A stretch of DNA of 64,000 nucleotides. It comes from Ariolimax columbianus (taxonomy: Eukaryota; Mollusca; Gastropoda; Stylommatophora; Arionidae). A model generated the notes under the pieces. It made no database searches. It saw only the letters and a list, made by a program, of their open reading frames with translations, and was not told the DNA's origin. Below are positions 43,401-55,284 of the stretch, piece after piece. The stretch spans positions 80,182,941-80,246,940 of the forward strand of contig JAVGWX010000004.1 of the NCBI GenBank assembly GCA_036924085.1, in the 5' to 3' direction. A program made the translations under genes and the position numbers. Positions within the stretch are counted from its first letter, which is position 1, and the number at the start of each line of letters is the position of its first letter.

Positions 43401-44870
43401 TCTTAACTTAACTTAACTTAATGTCTTTATACTGGTTTAGTAAACCCTGCAGAGTCTGTATACAACCAATTTCATTTCTATCACTTTGCTCTAAAAGCTA
43501 TGCCCATCCAATTTATTGTTAAATGCATTAACTATCCCTGCCACCACTACCTCCTCTGGCAATGCATTCCAAACACTCACCACTCTCTGACTAAAAAATA
43601 TTTCTTAATATCTAATCTGGACCTTTCATTCAACTTGTAGCTATGCCCTCTTGTAATTTTGGGTGGCTGTATTTTAAAACAAACTTGTTATAGTCTAATT
43701 TATCCATTCCTCTGATCATCTTATAAACCTGTATTAAGTCACCACGAATTCTTCTCTCTTCTCGGTTTTTCTGAGTCTTACCTCATAACTGTAATTCTGG
43801 AATCCCACTATACTCTTTCTCGCTCTTTTTTATATTCTTTCCAGCATGTTGATATCCCCTCTATGATAGGGACTCCACACCTGTATACAAAACTTCAATC
43901 TAGGTCTAATTAATGCTTTTTATAGTTTGACTATCACTTTCTTTCTCCTATTTTTAATATTTCTTTTTATCATACCTAACATTGCATTTGCTATATTCAC
44001 TGCTACCTGGACTTGCTCACTCACCTTACCTGTATGATCTATTGTAACCCGTAGGTCCCTTTCCTTATCTTCCTTTTTAAAATTGTTCTCGCTCATTCTG
44101 TAATTATGTTCCATATTGGATCTACCCATGTGGATGACTGTACATTTATCTACATTAAACTCAATTTGCCAGCTTTCAGACCATTCTCTAATTTTATGTA
44201 AATATGACCTCAATATATCCACTTCCGCTTTAGATGAGACACTACTGCATAGTTTTGTGTCATTAGCAAATTTTGCAATCATGGATCCCATATCAATGCC
44301 CAAATCATTCATATATATCAAGAACAAAATTGGTCACAAAACCGAGCCATGTGGCACTCCACTTTTCACTTTACACCACTCAGAGTACTCCTTAATTATG
44401 CCCACCCTCTGCCTTCTTCCCATTAACCAATTTTCAATCCATTTGGCAACTTCCCCACGTATTCCATGTGATTTTAACTTTCGAAATAATCTTTGATGAG
44501 GTATTCTATCATCAAAGACCTTTGCAAAATCAAGATAAATAACGTCCACTGACTCCCCTTATCTATCATTTTGGTAACCTCCTCCATGAATTCTAATAGA
44601 TTTGTTAAGCCTGATCTCCATCTAGTAAACTCCATGCTGACTATTTCTAATTAGATTAAATTTGTCTAAATGCATTACAATGTTTTCTTTGATTATTGAC
44701 TCTATCAATTTTACAGACTATGCTCATTAAACTCACAGGTCTATAATTTGCTGGATCTGATTTTTTGCCCTTTTTGAATAAGGAAATCACTCCTGTATCT
44801 TTCCAATTCAGTGTAACAATCCCTTCTTGTCAATACCATCTTCTCCTGGACATTTATCCACTTTCAACCC
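43401..44870 (-). pseudogene. CR1/L2-like LINE relic with RT domain
   Basis: Best-preserved CR1/L2-like relic in the window. On the minus strand: DVIYLDFAKVFDDRIPHQRL (44549-44490), IENWLMGRRQRV, SGVPHGSVL, a break, then FLIYMNDL, MIAKFANDTKLC (the FADD equivalent is FAND), WQIEFNVDKCTVIHMG, and further down YKALIRPRL-like thumb residues and the C-terminus near 43500. It ends with three ttaactta-type repeats at 43405-43421, probably the 3' microsatellite tail. The catalytic aspartate pair is damaged (ND). Confidence 0.85.
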
Positions 44871-45145
44871 CTCCAATTTTTTAAAAACAATTTCCTCTGT
44901 AATACATATTGATCCTAATCCCGCTGTATCTATCTCTTTGAAAAATAGACACTGTAGACCGGGTTTGTCTGAATCTTTCCTCAAAACTGCAATTCTGAAA
45001 TCCCACTATCAGTTTTGTCGCTCTTTTTTCTATTCTTTCCAGCATGTTTATATCCTCTCTTTTATAAGGACTCCACACATGTACACAGTACTCCAATCTA
45101 AGTCTAACGAATGCTCCATGCAGTTTGACTATCACTTCCTTGAAA
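44871..45145 (-). pseudogene. Second CR1/L2-like LINE relic
   Basis: Minus-strand motifs KLHGAFVRLRLEYCVHVWSPY and RIEKRATKLIVGFQNCSFEE. Truncated, in tandem with the longer relic before it. Confidence 0.8.
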
Positions 45146-45560
45146 TCAGTTGTGATTGAGGAGCACCGAAGCACACACCAGAATATATCCTTCATCACTG
45201 CCCCACTTATACAGACTAAAGAGAGGCAGTCTGGCCTGCTCGAAAAGCTGTGGAGGAAAGGTCTGAAGCACAACCTACTTGATGAATCTCACCGTCCTAG
45301 AAGTATCGCACCAGTTGATCAGAAGAGGACGAGGTGGCTTTCAATCCATGCTACTGGAAGGTACAAAACAGAACGAATTGCTATACTTCCACAACAGCTA
45401 GCCAGTTTATATGAAATCTGTATTCAAGCATTTTCAGTGGTTATTTCAGCAGCATGAATCTTTTTGATGTGGCTGGAGACATGTACAAATCTGATTAAAC
45501 GAATTTTACGAGATGCCTGAAATGGTAAAATGTGTACATTATTTGAATCCCAGGTGACAC
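45146..45560. other. No recognised gene
   Basis: Pairs with 19241-19700. An open frame at 45125-45457 shows no known motif and is not conserved in A. Confidence 0.4.
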
Positions 45561-45637
45561 TCCTGTGTTTGTGTGTGGTTGTATGTATGTGTATGTGTGT
45601 GTGGTTGTATGTATGTGTGTATATAAATATATGTATT

Positions 45638-45705
<68 letters not shown>

Positions 45706-45768
45706 ATTATGTGTATATGTATATATTTATTTACACACAGACACAAACACACACACACACACATTCAC
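45561..45768. repeat. TG/TA/CA microsatellite
   Basis: Pairs with 19700-19866 but contains a long TA tract at about 45650-45700. Confidence 0.92.
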
Positions 45769-46370
45769 AGAGTTCTTAGCAGACGCCAACCAAATGATGC
45801 AGCTACTCGATAGAGAGGACAAGAAAGCGGGACTGGAGATGAATGTTTCGAACACCAAAGTGTTGGGCAATAGCTAGGCCACTTGTGGTCCAGTCTTCCT
45901 TGGCGAGGTACGTTTAAAGTGTACCAACGAGTACATCTATCTTTGACGTTTTCTCAATATGGAGAATAACCTGCAACCTGAACTGACAAGACTTTGGGCA
46001 GCCTTCTCGTCTATTAACCCAGTCCTAGATGGGTGTCATGACCAAGACCTACGAGTCTCCCTCTTCAATTGCACTGTACTCCCTGCGATGGAGACTAACA
46101 AAATCACTAGAGAACAAATTGAGTGACCCAGGCCTGCCTTCAGAGACGCTTGGTCGGAATCACTATCCGGATCCAACGTATGCAAAGTCTCTACAATTCT
46201 GACATGAGACGATTGTCCCTGATGATGGATACAGTAATCGATGCAGGCAAGGCAAAACATAGATGGGCAGGTCACATGTTGCGACAAAACGATGGTCGAT
46301 GGAGTAAACTGGTACCCCCGCGGAAGACCTCCAATGCGTTGGTGAAACTCCTTTGCTATACCCTGGAACT
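45769..46370 (+). pseudogene. RTE-like LINE relic (+), shortened
   Basis: Starts at the equivalent of 20770 (ttcttagcagacgccaacc) directly after the microsatellite. Keeps the LEMN motif and AKHRWAGHMLRQNDGRWSKL near 46250-46310, but not the RT active site. Confidence 0.78.
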
Positions 46371-47080
46371 TCAGGAAGCACTAAAGGAGCACTAACTACG
46401 AACTGGACTTCCTTGGCTCCAAGACATGGTCCGCTGAAGACGAAGTTCAGACCCGCAGCTACGCGGAGGAAGGGGTCATAACAATCGAAATCAAGATATA
46501 TATTTCTGTAAATACCCTCTGGGGCGTTGACCATGACCTTCCTCTTCTCCTCGCTGATTTCCATCCATAATTTCTGGACTGCATTGTCATGTTTTGAGAT
46601 CAGCCTTGCGAGTTCAGGCTCTGTTACAACCAGACCGGTAATGTCGTCGGAAATCGGAGGTTGGTGAGTATGCTTCCACCTATTGTGACCGTCCCTAAGT
46701 GTTCATCCAATGCTTCTGACACAATGCGTCTTGGAAAACATTGAAACGTGTTTTGGAGAAAGGAAACACCCCTGATACCCGCCGATGATTGTCGTGCGGA
46801 ACCATTCACCTGTGGTCCCGTTGAGGTAAACTGCACTGCTAGCATCAAAGTATCGTTTTTCAGTGACGTGGTAGAGCCGCCATCCTATCTCAAGGGCCTC
46901 ATGGCCCACTCTATCAAAAATCGATGCAGACCTAATACAATTGATGTTTGTGCTAGGTTTATTTTTCACTGATCAAACGCAATTTAAAAATGGGTTCTAT
47001 TGCACTTCGACCAGCTCTGAAACTCGCTTGTTCTTCTGCAATAATTGTTCCTGCCCATCGCTGCAGTCTGTTAAGGATAA
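46371..47080 (-). pseudogene. RTE-like LINE relic (-)
   Basis: Copy of 21391-22140. Retains MEISEEKRKVMVNAPEG and a FDRVGHEALE remnant near 46900, which supports the RT assignment (FEKAFDRV-type block). Confidence 0.75.
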
Positions 47081-47987
47081 CCCTGAGCATAACTGATGGT
47101 CCAGTAGTTCCGACACTGTTGGAGGTTACCCTACTTTGGTTTCACTATGATCAATGATATTGTTCAACTATTGTAGATAAATCAACTTGACTTAAATTTA
47201 ACTTAAATTATCATCATTATACTGGTTTAGCTGACAATCAGTTTTTGTTTAGTTTTTCCAGTAACCGAAATAAGTTGGACGGGCATCATTGGGCTTGGGA
47301 GTGACGTGTCTTGAGCATCTTCCTAACCTGGCAAGACCTAATCTCTCCCGGGTGATGCGTTTTAGTCCATTATAGTCCCGTGTGTACATTTCACAGTCAC
47401 AACGATGACCAGGCGTGAATAATTGCAAGGAAAAAACACCACAAAATAAACGGACTAGCTAATCCAAATAAAAAAAAGCAACATATTTCTGAGTGCTAGT
47501 CGTCGATTAGTGTGAATTCTAGTCAAATCCAATGCTCTGTAGATTCCATTATGGACTAAAACACGAGAGCAAAGTTAGACCTCCGGCCCGTTAGGCACCA
47601 TCTTAAATTAGGCCAATCTTTGTCGCCGAATACTTGATGCATACGTTATGATTGATGCTTGGATGCAGAAAATAAGTACGATTTGTGTGACTAGAGATTA
47701 GTGACAGTGATAGAGGAAGAGAGAAAGAGAGAGATAGAGAGAGAAAAGTGTGAAACTGCACACTATAATTAGGTGCATTAATAGGCAATTTGCGTGTGAG
47801 TACCGAATGACATTTTGAACGCCGAAATATATGACGTAGTCGGTATCTGTAACTTGTGATGGTTTGGGCATTCAAGATTAGAAATTACAGTTGGTGGAAA
47901 CTGGATTATAGGTCAGTATTTAGTAACAAATAGTTTAGTCAATATTGGAGTAAACAAGGGATTTCTCTAGAGAATCAGCCATTATAT

Positions 47988-48228
47988 GTACATACCAGAG
48001 CTGCTGATACTCTTCTACACTTTCACGCGGTGATCCTGGATAACAATCTGCAGCAGGGCAGACTGGCTAAAGAGAAAAGATCGAAGAGAGAAAGCTAACC
48101 CAGTACGCAAAAAATGCTTGCTGAAGTCGGATGTGTTGGACCAAAAGGTACAAATATCGCAGTCAAGCTGTATACTACGAAACAACGAATTCCGCTGTCC
48201 GGATTACATTCTGCTACTTGCAAAGGAC
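47988..48228 (+). repeat. Inverted CR1-associated block (copy of 795-1035)
   Basis: Almost identical to the A copy; one base difference noticed (gcagtc versus gcaatc). Confidence 0.75.
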
Positions 48229-48825
48229 TTGGTAGAGGGACTTTGAAAACGAACGAGGAAGAACTTATAACAAATCTATGGGTATGCGTAGACTTCTGGT
48301 TTGGACTAGGTTGATGGCAGACATGTTGAACTTTTGGAGTTTTTTTTATATCTCTATCCATCGTTGCCTTGGTCGACCTCTTGTTCTTATCCATTGAAAG
48401 CTTTATGTAGTATGACAGGGCCTTTAGGCAGGATTCCTGCTTTCCATTTGCCGGTCACAACTGTCGAGGTCTGCTACAATCCTTCGAAAAAGCACCACTG
48501 ACTGTCAAAGTTTCTCGATACGGACCACAGTAACGCACCGTTGCCATCGGTACGACACCACACATTTCGTCCCGCTACCTGGCCGGGGAGAGGCGGGCGA
48601 GCGTTTTCGGCAAGTACGCGCTATCGCTCCGTCTGTCGGGACTGAGATCGCTGTACGAAGACAAGGTGAACGAAACTTGTTCGCATCCCGATGAACATTT
48701 CATGAAGCATCTGGTTATACAGTGGGAGGAGGGTCTACAGACACATGGCAAGCCCTAGTCCAAAAGACAGGGTAAATCAACTAACAAGGAAGGATCAGAG
48801 CACCATTTTCCGACTGAAAACTCAA

Positions 48826-48933
48826 CACATCCCATCAAACAAACACCTGAGCAGAATCCAACACATCCCATCAAACAAACACATGAGCAGAATCCAACAT
48901 ATCCCATCAAACAAACACCTGAGCAGAATCCAA
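48826..48933 (+). repeat. 36-bp minisatellite, 3 units
   Basis: Identical in length and apparently in sequence to 1633-1740. Confidence 0.92.
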
Positions 48934-49417
48934 CCACAACATACTCTTGAGTGGCAGATGTGTACACACCTATATGAAACCGTTGATTATCATCTCTTTT
49001 AGTGCTCAGAGATAAATGATTTTAAGAAAATGCTTCTTCCTCCGTGACCAGATACATGAACATTTTGTATGGCACTAGATAACATCTGATAAACAAGTGC
49101 AGATACCATTACATGGAAATAGGCCGACGGGCGAGAGCCGGATGCTGTTGAATCCCTAACAACATTCCTTTGCGTGGAAATATTTTTTTTAAGAAGGTTG
49201 GTGGGTTGCGTGGTACTGTGGTTGATGTTTCGCAGGTGGACGGAACATGTTGATCGCAGGCCTGATGAACATCTCAGGAATTATCTGGTTGTACAGCGAG
49301 CTCTGAGCAGACGCTCGTTATACGGACAGATGGATCGCAACAGAGACTTCTTGAAAGTGTTTAGGCTGCGGCAAAATATGCTGTAGCAGAATTGGTCTCT
49401 TTAGCCATATCTTCTTC

Positions 49418-49913
49418 TTCTTCTTTTTATTATTATTATTATTAATATTATTACTATTCGTCGTTCATTCTCCGAAAAAGTCTCTGTATTTCGTACAATG
49501 GACACCGTTCTTTGTAAGACTGTTTTATCTCCAAACAACTTTTTGCCAGCTTCTGTGTCTTCAGGTCAGTATTGTTCTGTCTCTGAAGGATCTTTTCTAC
49601 GGTCATGGTATGTCCTCTACATGGACATCTGTCATTTTTCCCAATCCTCATTTTGTTGTAAAAATGACCCGTGAGTCTTTTACTACCAGTTCTCAGTCTG
49701 GAGATGATGTCTTGCTCGTTAGTTAAATCACAGCAGTTTTCTTCTTTTCGGAAGTTGATGTGTTGAGCAGCACATTTTTCCGGAAGTTGATTTTAATTAT
49801 GGTCTTGGTCTAATTTTTTGTTACGCTCAGGTTTGGTTGTGGGGAAGTTCTTCTACGCTTTGCTAGTTTTTCTGCAGCTTCAATATTATAGTGGGAAGGC
49901 ATCCAAAGACTGA
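49418..49913 (-). pseudogene. I/Nimb-like LINE 3' end (copy of 2225-2720)
   Basis: Appears identical to the A copy, including the TAA-type and GAAGAA-type tail. Confidence 0.7.
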
Positions 49914-50055
49914 TCAACTTTCAGTGTTTTTGTGAGAGGTGTGTCAGAGAACACTGTTGCCAAATGAGAACACATCTCGCAGCATAAGTTAAAAGCTGTC
50001 GCCATCTTAGTTTGGTTTGGGCAACTATTATTATTGTTACTATTATTAGACGGGA

Positions 50056-50458
50056 AGCCAGTGGTCTCGAGGTAAGGTGTTTGACTCGGGTGCTGGAGGT
50101 CTTAGGTTCAAATCTCGGTGAAGACACCGGGATTCTTTTCACGTGAATCATCCGGTAAATATTTCACCTGATCTCCGAGAAGTGAGATCAGACACCCGTG
50201 TGGAGTGGCGCGAACGTTAAAAATACCTTAGCAGTTGGAAATCAAAGAGAGTAGGCCTGACTGCCGCTGATAGGGAAAATTCAAGTTTAAAATCTACTCA
50301 AATTATTCTAGGGATTCACGCCCCACAGAGCATATGTCGCAAAAACGGTGACTGTGTGGTCATAACCACAAGTTTTTGTTATGTGCTTAGCGAAGCTCCT
50401 TAGATGGTGCCTGACAGGCTGCGCGTCTACCTTGCTCTAATTTATGCTTCCACCTCCA
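50056..50458 (+). repeat. tRNA-derived SINE (copy of 2863-3265)
   Basis: Appears identical to the A copy. Confidence 0.75.
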
Positions 50459-51351
50459 CCAGTCTCAAAAATAGGCGATCGTATATTCCAGGTGCTAACA
50501 GATGCGGGGATTGACCTGGCAAGTAACCAGTGGATTTTCACCTGCCAAAACATGAAACAAAGTAGGTCGCACCTCCCCAAGACGTCGAACGACATAAGTG
50601 GACTGAAGATAGTAGACAGATAGACTTTTATTAGACTAAAACAAAACTTTTATCAAAGTCTAGCATGAGAAACAAATGACATGTATGAATGGAAAAGACA
50701 TACACGAATAATCATAGGTCTATAATTGTAGAAAAATATCACTGTCAGATCTGGTAAGCATTACTTATCGTAGATAGATTGTAAAAGCGGAGTGCGCCAG
50801 GAATGAATACTGTCCCTTTGTCAGTTTGACATTTAAACAGAACATATTTGTCCACAAATAGGAAACATGTCCTGACTCATCATGAGTGTAGCATAAATAA
50901 ATAATGTTGGAGATTCGGTGGACAGTTTTGCAGCGTGGATAGATCGTTGTTTTTCTTTTAAAAATTGATATGACCTATTCTTCCGATCAACACAGCTGTA
51001 AGTCGGTACCTGACGAAGTCAGGTGAAAATTAGGAAGCCGCCTTGACAGCTACAGAGTTAGGCTGTGTTGTCGGTAGTTTCTTGGCAAGTGTACAGTACG
51101 GTAGGCTGCTTTTACTTTCCGTGCGTGGAGGAGTATTCGCCCGAGAAAAAAACATGTGTCTGCCAAACTGGACACTCGTGGAAATCGGACCTGAAACGTT
51201 GGTATTGTGAAAACCGAGGGAGTTTCACGCCTGGGCAACGTAGCCTCCATTAAATGTATTTGTATATATATATAAAAATGTGTTTGTGTGTGTTTGTGCG
51301 TGAGGGCGGGCTTGCGTACCGGCGTGTGTACGTGAGTGTGCGTGTTTGAAT

Positions 51352-51354
<3 letters not shown>

Positions 51355-51404
<50 letters not shown>
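51355..51404. repeat. TA microsatellite
   Basis: Same length as the A tract at 4162-4211. Confidence 0.95.
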
Positions 51405-51407
<3 letters not shown>

Positions 51408-51973
51408 ATATGTGTGTGTGACTGACGAGATGTGTATCGATGTGATCCAAGTAGTAGTGAGCGCCACGCAGATGAAGCCATGCATGTCACAACCGCCTGG
51501 AGGACCACGGTCTACCTTCAACAGCATGCTCGAGATGTGAGAAAGGCTACTATAATCCGCCACTTACCGTTTTTTCAGGGAGCACAAAAGAGTAAACTTA
51601 CTCATTGTGGGCATTCAACAACATAGATGTATCTATGTATAAGTGCATTTATGTATTTGTATATGTGTATGTATATAATATATACATACACATACATGTG
51701 TGCATGTGTGTGTATGTATGTGTGTATGTATGTATTCATTGCCTCTTTCTGTCTTGTCAGACGATAGTAATTGTGCTTTGAAAAAAAGATATGCAGCTAC
51801 AGCCCGTGACGATAACGAATGTAACTCGTAAGACCAATTCAAGCAAAGAAGCGTCTTCCACAGTGTGTGCAAGGAAAGTCAGGACCGCTTGTGACATCTC
51901 ATGGTGTGGCGTGTCTTCTTAAACTCTGAGTCTTTAGCCTATCAGTAATCAGTTTCTCCTTTTTCTGTATTCT

Positions 51974-52608
51974 ATGCTTAATCCTGCTCCTCTAAGTAAC
52001 ACGATCCATGGCGTCTTTTTCCCAAGATTCAAAATTGATGCCCGCATCATTCATATTCCGTACAGAAGTAATGGCCGACCCCGAGACCTTTTCCCCAACT
52101 GTAATTCCCACATAGAGAAGATATTTTGGTATCCTGCCATAATACATCCTCCGGGTGTGTCCCAACCATCTGAGTCTTCCAAGACCAAGCATGGCAAATA
52201 TTGTGACAGTGCCTGTTCTCTCCAACAACTCTGCGTTGGTGATCTTGTCTTGCAACCAAACCCCCAGGATTCTTCTCAGGCTCCTCGTGTGATAGCTATT
52301 TAGCTGCCTCTTCTGGTGCATGCAAGTAGCCCATGTCTCACTGCCATAAAGAACGGTGCTGAAGACATATCCCAGTAAACAAGTGTTTTTTTGTTTTAAC
52401 AGTGAGCTTCTTGTTTTCACAAACCCTTTTTATTTATCTGCTCATTGTTATTGCTGCCTTGCCTATCATGATATTAATATTTTCGTCTAGACCTAGTTTA
52501 TTATTGACTGAGAATCCCAAGTACGTAAAGTTATTTACTACATCGATGGAGATTACTGGTGGTTTGTTTGCACCCTGGACCATAACTTGTGTTTTCGGTT
52601 GCTGATTG
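51974..52608 (-). pseudogene. LINE C-terminal relic (copy of 4781-5415)
   Basis: Appears identical to the A copy, with YGSETW and LRWLGH motifs on the minus strand. Confidence 0.8.
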
Positions 52609-53022
52609 TTTACCTGAACTCACAGCAGGCATCGGAAAGTGGCGATAGTAAGCTTTGCAGTCCCTCCACTACGTATGTATCTTGGATAATAAACGGTGAA
52701 ATACCGAACTACGGCAAGCGCTTCTACTAATTTATGGGGAAATATAATAACGGAAAATGTATGATGCGACATGGAAATCAAAAAGAGAATTGAGGTAACG
52801 GAATATGTTTTCACCAACATGACCCATATAATGAGATTCAAGCAAGTCATTCACAAATTAACGTTCAGAGTGATCTGGTGGTTGTAGATCACTGTTGTAC
52901 TGCAGGCATAGAGACTTGGACAAGGAACACTGTAATGGAGAAATGGTTTTCAACTTTTGATAGAAAAATAAGGGCCCATTTCCCTGAAAGAAATCGTATT
53001 CTTATTCTTCCTACGCTATCAG

Positions 53023-53890
53023 GCGTAGACTTGAATTTGTTCAAAGAAAGCTGCGGTCATCCTGAGACTGACGAAACTGCCACAAAGCTTGTCTAGTGTG
53101 GGTATTGGTGATGGCCACATGTTCTTTGGCTGGTCCTTGTATGTTGTGGAATTTTGCAGCAGATGTTTAGGGGTCATTTCCCCGTACCACATGTGCATTC
53201 GCCAGTAGCACCTAGCTTCAGTTTATTGGACAGATGACATCTCTGTCTGTTGTGGCCTTTACGGAGTCTGAAGACCAGCACCTGCTCATTTATATCAACG
53301 GGTAATAAGCATCATTTTGTGTGTAGCCAATATGCTTTGTTTCCCGGTTTTCCATGTATCTGGCCCGAATAAACCGGTTGGACTATTCTTTCCTATGTGT
53401 TAATGTATCTGGCCCTAATAAACGTGTTGGACTATTCCTTCCTATATGTCCATGTATCTGGCTCTAATAAAACCTTCTGTACTCTTCTTTCCCATTTGTC
53501 CATGTATCTGGCCCTAATAAACCTGTTGGACTATTCTTTCCTATTTGCCAATGTATTTGGCTCTAATAAACCTTTTGAACTCTTCTTTCCTATTTGTCCA
53601 TGTATCTGCACCTAATAAACCTTATGGACTCTTCTTTCCTATTTGTCCATGTATCTGGCCGTAATAAACCTGTTGGATTATTCTTTCCCATTTGTCCATG
53701 TATCTGGCTCCAATAATCCTGTTGGACTCTTCATTCCTATTTGTCCATGTATCTGCACCTAATAAACCTTTTGGGCCATTTGGTGGTCACACTAGAATCT
53801 GGTTGGTGTAACCTTCCACTTTCTTTCTCCAATCTGTCTGCCATCTCGTTGCCTGGAATGTTACAGTGGGATGGATCCCACTGGATTATT
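53023..53890 (-). pseudogene. I/Nimb-like LINE 3' relic, longer version
   Basis: Minus-strand relic like 5830-6376 but extending further into RNase H: IIQWDPSHCNIPGNEMADRLEK-type residues lie at 53890-53830. The RFIRARYMDK segment is expanded into a 49-bp array. Homology with A and B ends here, so this unit shows what the element looked like before A and B lost its 5' part. Confidence 0.82.
53354..53790 (-). repeat. 49-bp tandem repeat, about 9 units
   Basis: Unit starts (atgtatctg or close variants) at 53354, 53403, 53452, 53502, 53551, 53600, 53649, 53698 and 53747, a spacing of 49 apart from one 50. Each unit derives from one LINE coding segment. Units differ by point changes (ggccc, ggctc, gcacc). 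Confidence 0.93.
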
Positions 53891-54340
53891 ATCTGAAAGA
53901 AATGAAAAAAACCGAAGACGTGTAAAAATAAGGAGCGCAAACAGAATTTATTATCAAAACCTGGGTCTGACATTTAAAATATGTTGATCAAATCAAGAGA
54001 AAACAAAATATTTTAATGACAATTTTTGGAAGGAAGGGTGACAAACAAACAATATTACAACTAGAAGATTAATATTAAAAGATGGACGGAGAAACCTATA
54101 GCACAGATCTTTTGTAACGGGACTTCGCTGGAGAGATGACACCTGAACTAAACTTAACTTCCTCAACTTATTATGCGTGTGTATATTCGTATTTAGATTT
54201 TGCAAGGCCAGAGTTATACGAGATGACATCGGATCCTTGCGGCTTCTCGCAGAAAGAAGGATTGATCAAAGACGACCACAATGTATCTCATGAATTGGCT
54301 ACGAGAAAGCTTTTGTGTCCTTTGAAATAAAGTTTTCCTG
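53891..54340. other. No recognised gene
   Basis: AT-rich non-repeated sequence unrelated to A or B. An aataaa hexamer lies at about 54325, at the end of a 64-codon frame (54136-54330) with no known motif. The motif ttaacttcctcaactta at about 54157 loosely resembles the CR1-like 3' terminus. Confidence 0.4.
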
Positions 54341-54640
54341 ATGTTGCAACAAATAAGAATACAGCGACCAATCATTATGTTAATTCCGAACTGGTATGCA
54401 AATCAAGTTTCGATTATTTCAATCGAACAAGATCTAACAGATCCAGGTGCAATAAGACAAGGGTTACGATCAGATTCATTGTTTTCATCGCCTCTCCTTA
54501 ACGTATATTCTGAGGTGATGATGGCAAATAATAATGAGGATGTCAAAGTGAATGGTATGAACGTGAATGCTATACTTACTTACTTTTCGTGTCACTGCAC
54601 CACGTCATACAGTATGCATCTGAGGACTGATCAACCAGCA
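54341..54640 (+). pseudogene. Reverse-transcriptase fragment
   Basis: The plus-strand frame includes IRQGLRSDSLFSSPLLNVYSE followed by VKVNGMNVNAI. This matches the order of the GVRQGC..SPLLFN-YSE block and the following strand just upstream of the active site in RTE-like reverse transcriptases. The active site itself is missing. It is a small relic of a non-LTR element. Confidence 0.6.
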
Positions 54641-54813
54641 CATGAGGATGATGTACGTGTGTACACTTTAGTTTGAATTCATTTTACATGCGCACATATT
54701 CATCAATTCTGATTAAGTCTACTCTTCTTCATTACTGACATGCCGTGACAAACACGTTCCTGGCCCCTTTTAGAGTATTGGCTGTGAACTCAAGGCCTAT
54801 TGTAACATAATTC

Positions 54814-55100
54814 CAAGCGTGTTCAAATAAAACCGGACCTACTTCCACAAAATTAACATACGTACGATACGCATGATGACGTCAGTTGTGATGTAAACAG
54901 TACATACCAACCGTCAAGTTTGCAAAGTTTCATTATCCTCCTACTCATAGTTTCCTAAACAGACCGTCGAAAACATGGCGGGTGTGATACGGAATACGGA
55001 GTTGTTCAGCCAGCGGTGATTCGGTTTCAAATAGCTGTAGGATGTCGACCAGTTGACATTCAACGGAGAATGCAGGCAGTGTATGGAGACAAAAGTGTGG
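54814..55100 (+). mobile_element. Mariner 5' end (TIR and N-terminal domain), broken
   Basis: Bases 54814-54841 (aagcgtgttcaaataaaacc) form an imperfect inverted repeat with 63645-63670. From 54975 the plus strand begins like a mariner transposase N-terminus, with IRFQIAVGCRPVDIQRRMQ followed by VYGDKSV after a frame break. This is the helix-turn-helix region that binds the terminal repeats. It stops at about 55095, where an inverted mariner fragment begins. Confidence 0.8.
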
Positions 55101-55280
55101 CGAACGTCAACAATATGCGCCTGACCGGGTCTCAGAAGATCTTTCGTTAACTCACGTCCTTCTTGAAAAATTGTTGTCCAGTTCTTCACTGTCGTCTGGT
55201 CATACTGTTGTCACCATACACTGTCTGCATTCTACATTGAATGTTGACTGGTGAACATCCTTCCGATGTTAGAAACCGAA
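55095..55280 (-). pseudogene. Second mariner N-terminal fragment, inverted
   Basis: On the minus strand, from 55275 downward, the DNA aligns with the plus-strand fragment (gattcggttt, caacattcaa, gaatgcag, cagtgtatgg). It then continues into VKNWTTIFQEGRELTKDLL and RPGQAHIV, the part of the transposase that follows the first helix-turn-helix. The two fragments therefore lie head to head and form a foldback with arms at about 55005-55090 and 55190-55275. Confidence 0.8.
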
Positions 55281-55284
55281 TCAC

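Larger units (their letters stand above)
22268..47193 (+). repeat. Large tandem unit B (24.9 kb)
   Basis: Second copy of the large unit. It is longer than A mainly because the 41-bp minisatellite is expanded (about 31190-39720) and contains a minus-strand LINE insertion. It also has private blocks at 23297-23857, about 24090-25290 and 40386-40840. It lacks the equivalent of A 3880-6200, replaced by about 75 bases at 27658-27731. Its first 5 kb is visibly more diverged from A than C is. Confidence 0.92.
47194..53890 (+). repeat. Large tandem unit C (partial)
   Basis: Third copy, with an exact offset of 47193 from unit A and no indels that I could see up to about 6250 of A. Only isolated base differences were noticed in the first 5.7 kb, for example at 247/47440 and 970/48163. 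Differences become frequent after about 5740/52933. The copy ends inside the minus-strand LINE relic; beyond 53890 there is no similarity to A or B, and no copy of the membrane-protein gene follows. Confidence 0.92.

Noticed and set aside
47603..47875. 90-codon frame rich in LSLSLS (also 410-682)
   Set aside because: Antisense of a GA-rich simple tract; conserved only because the unit is duplicated.
54136..54330. 64-codon frame ending at an aataaa motif
   Set aside because: Too short, with no motif or paralog; the hexamer is common in AT-rich DNA.
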